From Oscillospiraceae bacterium (lineage in GTDB: Bacteria; Bacillota_A; Clostridia; Oscillospirales; CAG-272), in contig SVSO01000099.1 of NCBI GenBank assembly GCA_015064195.1, forward strand, positions 1-9,828: a DNA stretch of 9,828 bases, in the 5' to 3' direction. Made by a program: the position numbers and the translations under genes. Shown one piece after another: positions 1 to 4,680 of the stretch (its first letter is position 1; the number at the start of each line of letters is the position of its first letter). Under the pieces are notes generated by a model. It made no database searches. It was not told where the DNA came from and saw nothing but the letters and a program-made list of their open reading frames with translations.

Positions 1-12
1 CCAAGAAAAGAA

Positions 13-33
13 TGAAGTTTCGCCAAAACTTCA
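13..33. other. Short inverted repeat upstream of the first promoter
   Basis: Arms TGAAGTTT (13-20) and AAACTTCA (26-33) are perfectly complementary around a 5-base loop. On the + strand no T-run follows. Read on the - strand the stem is followed by a T-rich stretch (TTCTTTTCTT), the form of a weak intrinsic terminator. No minus-strand gene to the right would use it, so a terminator role is doubtful. It may instead belong to the end of whatever lies left of the window. Confidence 0.3.
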
Positions 34-63
34 ATGAAAACCCGAAAATTAATAATTTCCATC

Positions 64-92
64 TTGCAAACCCCCAAAAAATATGCTATAAT
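64..92 (+). promoter_or_regulatory. Sigma-A type promoter with extended -10
   Basis: TTGCAA (64-69) is a 4/6 match to the -35 consensus and TATAAT (87-92) is a perfect -10. They are separated by exactly 17 bases, and a TG dinucleotide (84-85) one base upstream of the -10 makes it an extended -10. Transcription would start near 99, giving a leader of about 30 bases before the start codon at 130. It is the clearest promoter in the window and probably drives the whole four-gene operon to 2636. No operator-like inverted repeat is seen over it. Confidence 0.8.
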
Positions 93-119
93 AATATAGT
101 TAAAGTATGCTCACTTGTC

Positions 120-124
120 GGAGG
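120..124 (+). promoter_or_regulatory. Ribosome binding site that fixes the first gene's start
   Basis: GGAGG lies five bases upstream of the ATG at 130. It lies downstream of the alternative in-frame TTG at 115, so the TTG cannot use it. This supports the ATG as the true start. Confidence 0.8.
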
Positions 125-129
125 CCGAC

Positions 130-489
130 ATGAAATACCTGAAACCATTCGACATTCCAGCAGTTCTGCTGGTAATCCTGCTTTCCGCCAGCAGCATGAT
201 CCCCGTCATCGCCGGAAGCGGCGGCGGCGCAATCATCATCACCACCGCCGATAAAACCTACACCCTTCCCTTCACCGACGGCACTCATGCCATCGAATCA
301 AACGGCATCACGCTGACGCTCACCATCGAAAACAACACAGCAAAGGTGACACATTCCAACTGCCCCGACGGGCTTTGCGCCGCAATGCCCGCCATCCGCA
401 CCGCCGGTCAAACCATCGTCTGCGTGCCCGGAAAGATCGTCATCCGCGCCGCCGGAGAATCGGAGGAAATCGATGGAATCGCGGGCTAA
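130..489 (+). CDS. NusG domain II-containing membrane-anchored protein (EetA-like)
   Basis: A 119-residue protein with one N-terminal hydrophobic segment (about residues 10-29), which could be an anchor or uncleaved signal, followed by an extracytoplasmic beta-rich domain. The NusG_II signature is visible: Cys78-Pro...Cys83 followed by GQTIVCVPGKIVI with Cys98. This stand-alone family is not the transcription factor NusG; it lacks the NGN and KOW domains. Stand-alone NusG_II proteins lie next to Gx-transporter genes in Firmicutes, and in flavin-based extracellular electron transfer loci this gene is called eetA; its exact biochemical role is not settled. The three cysteines are consistent with a redox or metal function, which is inference. 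The ATG at 130 is preferred over the in-frame TTG at 115 because of GGAGG at 120-124. The 3' end overlaps the next gene by 17 bases. Confidence 0.85.
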   Translation: MKYLKPFDIPAVLLVILLSASSMIPVIAGSGGGAIIITTADKTYTLPFTDGTHAIESNGITLTLTIENNTAKVTHSNCPDGLCAAMPAIRTAGQTIVCVPGKIVIRAAGESEEIDGIAG

Positions 490-955
490 ATCGCTGGCTG
501 TGGGCGCATCGCTCCTCGCCGCCGCCCTCATTTTGTCGTATATCGAGGCCATTCTCCCCATCGCCGGCTTTCGCATCGGCCTCGCCAATATCGCCGTCAT
601 TCTCGCTTCGCGGCTCATTTCCCGCCGCATGGGGCTTGCGGTCATGCTCTCCCGCGTCATCATCACGTCGGTGCTGTTCGGCTCGGCGACCACCTTCGCA
701 TTTTCCATCACCGGCGGCTTGTTCGCGTGGCTTGTCATCGACATCGCGCTGATGATGCCGGATAAGCTCTCGCTTATCGGTTTGTCCGTGCTGGCCGCCG
801 CCGCTCACAATCTCGGACAGGTCATCGCCGCCTGCATCATTCTCGGCTCACTCTCGCCCCTCACCATGCTCTGGTGGCTGTTTCTTCTCGCCGTTCCCGC
901 GGGGCTCGTCACCGGATTCCTCTCGGAAATCATCTGTCATCGGATAAAATTATGA
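473..955 (+). CDS. Gx transporter family membrane protein (EetB-like)
   Basis: A 160-residue, almost wholly hydrophobic protein with about five predicted membrane segments and the motif PIAGFRIGLANIAVI near residues 29-43. This is characteristic of the Gx_transp family, often labelled heptaprenyl diphosphate synthase component I. That label is historical: no prenyl synthase catalytic motif (DDxxD) is present. The family resembles small substrate-binding subunits of ECF transporters. In electron transfer loci the partner of the NusG_II protein is EetB, of this family; a membrane role in passing electrons or a quinone/flavin-linked substrate is inference. GGAGG at 462-466, six bases from the ATG, supports the start. 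The gene overlaps its upstream neighbour by 17 bases and shares ATGA with the next gene, so all three are likely co-translated. Confidence 0.85.
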   Translation: MESRAKSLAVGASLLAAALILSYIEAILPIAGFRIGLANIAVILASRLISRRMGLAVMLSRVIITSVLFGSATTFAFSITGGLFAWLVIDIALMMPDKLSLIGLSVLAAAAHNLGQVIAACIILGSLSPLTMLWWLFLLAVPAGLVTGFLSEIICHRIKL

Positions 956-1953
956 AAAAAATCTTGCTGATCCTGACAATTCTTCTTGCGCTCACTGCCT
1001 GCGGATGCCGCCATGCCGCCCGCTCGTCCTTTTATATGGACACGGTGATCACTTGGGATATCACCCATGTTTCTGCCGATGCGCTGATCGATGCTTCGGA
1101 AGCGATCACGGCGAATGTGGAAACCATGCTGTCGCTCCATCTGGAGGCAAGTGCCGTCAGTGGGCTGAATCGCGGCGAGACCGTGCGCCATCCCGAGCTT
1201 GCTGAGCTTTTGCGCATCACGAAATCGGTTGCCGAGGCTGCGGGGGGCGCGTATGATGTGACCGTCGCGCCGCTGGTACAGCTCTGGAACGTGGCGCACC
1301 CGGATACCGATTGGACTCCGCCGACGGAGGATGAAATTGCAGATCTGCGCTCGCTGGTGGATTACCGGCAGATCCACATCGAAAGCGATGCCAGAGCGAT
1401 GCCCGAATGGTCGGTGACACTCGATGACGGCGCGTCCATTGATCTCGGCGGCATCGGCAAAGGCTACGCCCTCGGCAAATGCGCGGCGATGCTCACGGGA
1501 AAAAATGCACGGGGCACGGTCAGCTTCGGCGGAAATATCGCAGTTGTCGGACAAAAAGACGACGGCTCGGATTGGCGCGTGGGCGTGAAAGATCCCGCCG
1601 CGCCCGATACACTCTGCGCTATCCTCGAGATCCCATCCGGCATCGTGGCAGTCAGCGGCGGATACGAACGGTTCGCCGAATACAACGGCGTTCGCTACCA
1701 TCATATCATCGACCCCGCCACCGGTCATCCCGCCGATTCCGGCGTGGCTTCGGCGGCGATCTGGGTGAAAACTGCGGATGCGCGAAACGGTGCGGTCGCC
1801 GATGCGCTGTCAACCGCCCTGTTCATCATGGGCGAAGACGGCGCGGCTCAGCTTTACGCGGAACATATCTTCGACTTTGAATACTTCCTCGTCCTCGATG
1901 ACGGCAGCTTCGTCGTCTCGGAGGGACTTTGTGACAGATTTGCGGAACAATGA
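952..1953 (+). CDS. apbE: FAD:protein FMN transferase, ApbE family lipoprotein (FmnB-like)
   Basis: ApbE moves FMN from FAD to a threonine of target proteins outside the membrane, needing Mg2+. The start at 952 (333 residues) gives a lipoprotein signal: MKK, a hydrophobic stretch, then LTAC with lipid-attachment Cys17. An upstream in-frame ATG at 874 would bury this signal and is rejected. Family motifs appear in order: FYMDTVI (27-33), GAYDVTVAPLVQLW (99-112), DLGGIGKGYA (164-173), VSFGGN (190-195), HIIDPATG (251-258) and the metal-site region ADALSTAL around Asp285. Length is normal. Start and stop share ATGA overlaps with both neighbours and only weak Shine-Dalgarno sequences are seen, pointing to translational coupling. 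Beside NusG_II and Gx genes it corresponds to fmnB, whose known target is PplA. No obvious flavinylation target (D-G/A-x-S/T-G/S-A-T type) is encoded in the window, so its substrate is unknown. Confidence 0.93.
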   Translation: MKKILLILTILLALTACGCRHAARSSFYMDTVITWDITHVSADALIDASEAITANVETMLSLHLEASAVSGLNRGETVRHPELAELLRITKSVAEAAGGAYDVTVAPLVQLWNVAHPDTDWTPPTEDEIADLRSLVDYRQIHIESDARAMPEWSVTLDDGASIDLGGIGKGYALGKCAAMLTGKNARGTVSFGGNIAVVGQKDDGSDWRVGVKDPAAPDTLCAILEIPSGIVAVSGGYERFAEYNGVRYHHIIDPATGHPADSGVASAAIWVKTADARNGAVADALSTALFIMGEDGAAQLYAEHIFDFEYFLVLDDGSFVVSEGLCDRFAEQ

Positions 1954-2636
1954 AAAAATTTCTTAAAATTGCCGCCATCATTCTTGCGGCGGCGGCCATC
2001 ATCGCCCTCATCGTTTGGCTCGTGCCCATCTTTGCATCGCTGGCTGAGCCGGAAAAACAGGCGGAATTTCAAGCGTTTATCGAATCTCTCGGCGTGTGGG
2101 GCATCGTCGTCATGCTCCTTCTGCAGATCACGCAGATCGTGGCGGCGGTTATCCCAGGCGAGCCGCTGGAGCTTATCATGGGCCTCATGTACGGCACGGC
2201 GGGCGGACTTGCCATGACCCTCATCGGCATCGCCGTGGGTCAAACGCTGGTGTTCTTCCTCATCAAACAATTCGGCATCGGCTTCGCGAAAAAATTCGTC
2301 AACGTGGAGAAATTCACCGAGCTGAAATTCCTCAAAAATGAGGCAAACCGGGACTCGCTCATATTCCTGCTGTTCTTCATCCCCGGTACACCAAAGGATG
2401 TCCTCACCTATTTCGCCCCCTTCACCGGCATCCCCTTCCCGCGGTTCATCCTCCTGTCCACCTTCGCAAGAATCCCGTCCGTCATCACCTCCACATGGGC
2501 AGGCGCAACCCTGTCCGACGGCAACATCGGCAAAACGGTCATCATTTTCGCCGCCACCGGAGTCATAGCAGGCGCAGGAATTTTAGTAAACCGCGCAATC
2601 ACAAAAAGAAAATCGGAATCGAACGAAGATGCATAA
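1950..2636 (+). CDS. TVP38/TMEM64 family membrane protein (VTT/SNARE-associated domain, DedA superfamily)
   Basis: A 228-residue polytopic membrane protein: an N-terminal membrane helix (about 5-28), then a VTT domain (about 50-215). Typical elements are IPGEPLELIMGLMYGTAGG (68-86), a re-entrant-type segment with the conserved PGE, then FFIPGTPKDVLTYFAPFTG (142-160) and ARIPSVITSTWAGA. The tail after about 217 is short and charged (KRKSESNEDA). Relatives are implicated in lipid scrambling or undecaprenyl-phosphate recycling and in proton-coupled processes, but members of the TVP38 branch mostly lack a tested substrate. It is not a recognised core component of flavin electron transfer loci, so its place here may be co-regulation only. 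The ATG overlaps the apbE stop (ATGA), with only GCGGA-like pairing upstream. No T-tract terminator follows. Confidence 0.85.
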   Translation: MKKFLKIAAIILAAAAIIALIVWLVPIFASLAEPEKQAEFQAFIESLGVWGIVVMLLLQITQIVAAVIPGEPLELIMGLMYGTAGGLAMTLIGIAVGQTLVFFLIKQFGIGFAKKFVNVEKFTELKFLKNEANRDSLIFLLFFIPGTPKDVLTYFAPFTGIPFPRFILLSTFARIPSVITSTWAGATLSDGNIGKTVIIFAATGVIAGAGILVNRAITKRKSESNEDA

Positions 2637-2657
2637 CCCCCACAATGTTCGCACAAC

Positions 2658-2679
2658 CTCTGCAAACAAGTTTGCAGAG
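2658..2679. other. Perfect hairpin in repeat copy A
   Basis: Ten-base arms CTCTGCAAAC and GTTTGCAGAG around an AA loop. The identical 22 bases occur at 7335-7356. No T-run follows, so it is not a classical terminator, although it is the first stem after the operon ending at 2636. Its right arm overlaps the next hairpin (2675-2713), so the two could not form in the same RNA at once. Confidence 0.75.
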
Positions 2680-2713
2680 ACAGTCGTTGGGGTAGGGGCC
2701 CCAACTGCCTCTG
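2675..2713. other. Long imperfect hairpin in repeat copy A, competing with 2658-2679
   Basis: CAGAGACA (2675-2682) pairs with TGCCTCTG (2706-2713) with one mismatch. After a three-base bulge, GTTGGGG (2686-2692) pairs fully with CCCCAAC (2699-2705) around a six-base loop. The outer pairing is kept in copy B (7352-7359 with 7461-7468). There the inner arms change from GTT/AAC to GCC/GGC, so two base pairs have changed in a compensated way. That pattern favours a maintained fold, in RNA or DNA. Its function is unknown. Confidence 0.6.
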
Positions 2714-2776
2714 TAGCTATTCCGCGCACAGCACAAGCGGTCTGTTAGCGAAGCGTTGTATAAAGCTTTTTGCGGA

Positions 2777-2794
2777 GCTTTTTCTCGAAAAAGC
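2777..2794. other. Small hairpin near the end of repeat copy A
   Basis: GCTTTTT (2777-2783) and AAAAAGC (2788-2794) flank a CTCG loop. This is the point where copy B carries its second palindromic module: the shared text runs up to GCGGAGCT and resumes at AAAGCGACCGTA. The element therefore sits about 40 bases before the miaB start. Confidence 0.5.
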
Positions 2795-2834
2795 GACCGT
2801 ATCCCCCTTTACAAACAATCACAGGTATCAAACA

Positions 2835-4226
2835 ATGATAAAAATCACACCAAACCAAATCAAACAACAATACGAATACATGGCACAAGTCCGGGGGAAG
2901 AATCCCGGATGGAAATGCTTTGTGCGGACATTCGGATGCCAGCAGAATGAGGCGGATTCGGAGCAGATCGCGGGCATGGCGAGAGAGATGGGGTATGCCA
3001 TCGTTGACACGCCGGAGGAGGCTGACCTGATCATGGTCAATACCTGCGCCGTGCGGGAACACGCGGAGCTGAGAGCGCTGTCCGTCACCGGCCAGTTCAA
3101 AAAGCTCAAGGAGAAAAATCCCAACCTCATGATCGGCGTGTGCGGATGTATGGTCACACAGGAGCATAGACTCAACGCCATCAAAAAAAGCTATCCTTAC
3201 GTGGATTTTCTCATCGGTACGGGTATGCTGTACAAATTCCCGCAGATCCTCGCGGAGAGAATGGCAGGCGGAAAGCGAAGCTTCACCGTGGATGAACCCG
3301 AGGGAAGCCTCGCGGAAGGTTTGCCCGTGGAGCGTGCATCGGCGATCAAATCCTACGTCAGCATCATGTACGGCTGCAATAATTTCTGTACCTATTGCGT
3401 CGTTCCCTATACACGCGGCCGCGAACGGTCACGAAATGCCGATGAGATCCTCCGCGAGGTGAAAACTCTCGCCGATGACGGATGCCGCGAGATCACACTG
3501 CTGGGACAAAATGTCAATTCCTATCGGGACGGCGATTATAATTTCGCAAAGCTGCTCCGGGAGATCTGCCGAATCGACGGCGATTTTACCGTACGGTTCA
3601 TGACGAGCCATCCCAAGGATGCGTCACGGGAGCTGATCGACGTGATGGCGGAATCGGAAAAATGCGCACGACAGTTCCACCTGCCGCTCCAGTCCGGCTC
3701 GGCGCGCATCCTGCGGGAGATGAACCGCCGGTATACGCCGGAGGGATACCTTGCGCTCGTGGATTATCTCCGGGAAAAAATGCCCGATGTGGCGATTTCC
3801 TCCGATATTATCGTGGGATTCCCCGGCGAAAGCGACGCGGAATTCGAGGAGACGCTGGCCATGCTCCGCCGCGTGGAATTTGATATGGTCTATTCCTTCA
3901 TCTATTCCCCGCGCCCGCTGACGCCCGCCGCCGCAATGGACTGCCAGATCCCCGCTGAGGTCAAATCCGCACGGTTCGATCGGCTGCTGGAAACCCAGAA
4001 CGAGATTTCCCTTGCGAAAAATCTCGCCACTGTGGGCAAAATCCAGCGCGTCCTCGTGGAAGGCGTGAGCAAAAATTCCGACGAAATGCTCACAGGCCGC
4101 GCGGATTCCAATAAGCTGGTGCATATCCCGCGAAATGCCGATACCGAAAAGCTGGTCGGATGCTTTGCGCCCGTTAAAATCACAAAAGCCGAGACGTTCG
4201 CCCTTTTTGGCGAGCCGATCGCTTAA
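2835..4226 (+). CDS. miaB: tRNA-2-methylthio-N6-dimethylallyladenosine synthase MiaB
   Basis: A radical-SAM methylthiotransferase that converts i6A37 to ms2i6A37 in tRNAs reading UNN codons. At 463 residues it has three domains. The N-terminal MTTase domain carries cluster cysteines Cys35 (FGCQQNEAD), Cys71 (NTCAVRE) and Cys105 (GVCGCMV). The radical-SAM core has Cys181, Cys185 and Cys188 (GCNNFCTYCVVPYTRGRE, with the CxxxCxxC spacing), plus LLGQNVNSY and HLPLQSGS. A TRAM RNA-binding domain spans roughly 394-460. VVPYTRGRE and GQNVNSY favour MiaB over the related MtaB and RimO. One oddity is YSPRPLTPAA at about 357-366, where the family normally has Gly instead of Leu362. The start at 2835 has only a weak CAGG (2822-2825); an internal ATG at residue 16 has no better site. 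It begins the miaB - ymcA-like - mutS - mutL block. Confidence 0.96.
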   Translation: MIKITPNQIKQQYEYMAQVRGKNPGWKCFVRTFGCQQNEADSEQIAGMAREMGYAIVDTPEEADLIMVNTCAVREHAELRALSVTGQFKKLKEKNPNLMIGVCGCMVTQEHRLNAIKKSYPYVDFLIGTGMLYKFPQILAERMAGGKRSFTVDEPEGSLAEGLPVERASAIKSYVSIMYGCNNFCTYCVVPYTRGRERSRNADEILREVKTLADDGCREITLLGQNVNSYRDGDYNFAKLLREICRIDGDFTVRFMTSHPKDASRELIDVMAESEKCARQFHLPLQSGSARILREMNRRYTPEGYLALVDYLREKMPDVAISSDIIVGFPGESDAEFEETLAMLRRVEFDMVYSFIYSPRPLTPAAAMDCQIPAEVKSARFDRLLETQNEISLAKNLATVGKIQRVLVEGVSKNSDEMLTGRADSNKLVHIPRNADTEKLVGCFAPVKITKAETFALFGEPIA

Positions 4227-4262
4227 ATAAAATATTTTTATTCGTTAAAGGAGACTATCACA

Positions 4263-4655
4263 ATGGAAGTTATGGAACTCGCTGCCGAGCTTGGCAAGAA
4301 GATCAAGGAAGACCCCCGCATCGTCGCAATGAAGGCTGCGGAGGCGGCGTATGAAAACGACCGCGAGCTGCAGAAGCTGCTCATCGAATACAATGCGCAG
4401 TCCACCGCACTCACCGAGGAGTACAAGAAATCCGAGCATGATGCGGAATTCATCAAGCTCATCGAAAAGCGCATCAACGAGCTGTATCACGAAATCACCG
4501 AAAATCCCAACATGATCGCGTATCAGAAGTCTCAGGAGGTGGTCAACGCCTTCATGAACGAGGTCAACGGCGAGATCACCTATCAGATCACCGGTGAGCG
4601 TCCCTGCACTCACGACTGCTCCTCCTGCCATGCAAACTGCGGCCACAATCACTGA
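4263..4655 (+). CDS. YlbF/YmcA (RicF/RicA) family protein with a four-cysteine tail
   Basis: A 130-residue, mostly alpha-helical charged protein of the YlbF/YmcA family (residues about 3-108). It ends in a Cys/His-rich tail with Cys115, Cys119, Cys122 and Cys126, then GHNH. In B. subtilis, YlbF, YmcA and YaaT form a complex that carries iron-sulfur clusters and modulates RNase Y-dependent mRNA maturation, competence, sporulation and biofilm formation. The tail cysteines are plausible cluster or zinc ligands. Position between miaB and mutS matches ymcA in B. subtilis, where cotE lies between ymcA and mutS; cotE is absent here. Whether this is the YmcA or the YlbF ortholog cannot be decided by eye. 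AAAGGAG (4247-4253), nine bases from the ATG, is a strong ribosome site. The gaps are 36 bases upstream and 25 bases downstream, consistent with one operon. Confidence 0.87.
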   Translation: MEVMELAAELGKKIKEDPRIVAMKAAEAAYENDRELQKLLIEYNAQSTALTEEYKKSEHDAEFIKLIEKRINELYHEITENPNMIAYQKSQEVVNAFMNEVNGEITYQITGERPCTHDCSSCHANCGHNH

Positions 4656-4680
4656 GCCGCCGAAAGGATAAAGAATCGTT

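Larger units (their letters stand above)
2646..2823 (+). repeat. Structured intergenic repeat, copy A (upstream of miaB), without palindrome insertions
   Basis: This stretch fills most of the 198-base spacer 2637-2834 and is repeated as copy B at 7323-7659. Shared blocks in the same order are: TGTTCGCAC, the 22-base hairpin, GAGACAGT, a G-rich run ending GGGGCC, TGCCTCTGTAGC, TCTGTTAGCGAAGCGTTG plus TATAAAG, TTTGCGGAGCT, AAAGCGACCGTA and CCCTTT...ACAAACAA. Both copies end just upstream of a start codon. Copy A has none of the 80-base modules of copy B and therefore represents the empty form. No open reading frame here looks real. The spacer shows no clear promoter and no T-run terminator. Confidence 0.85.

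Noticed and set aside
115..129. TTG start for the NusG_II gene
   Set aside because: The ribosome site GGAGG at 120-124 is downstream of the TTG and correctly spaced for the ATG at 130.
874..951. Upstream in-frame ATG for apbE
   Set aside because: It would extend far into the preceding gene and displace the lipoprotein signal, which begins exactly at the ATG at 952.
937..1728. A 263-codon open frame on the - strand opposite apbE
   Set aside because: It is a shadow of apbE, whose motifs are unambiguous, and no ribosome site or domain supports it.
2658..2679. Rho-independent terminator of the first operon
   Set aside because: The stem is strong but the following bases (ACAGTCG) hold no T-run, and the same hairpin recurs as part of a larger repeat.
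2756..2766. Promoter -10 (TATAAA) inside the repeat, also present near 7513
   Set aside because: No acceptable -35 lies 16-18 bases upstream in either copy, so a promoter cannot be supported by eye.
4227..4245. AT-rich inverted repeat between miaB and the YlbF/YmcA-family gene as a terminator
   Set aside because: The stem consists only of A-T pairs and is too weak, and the short gap suggests continued transcription.
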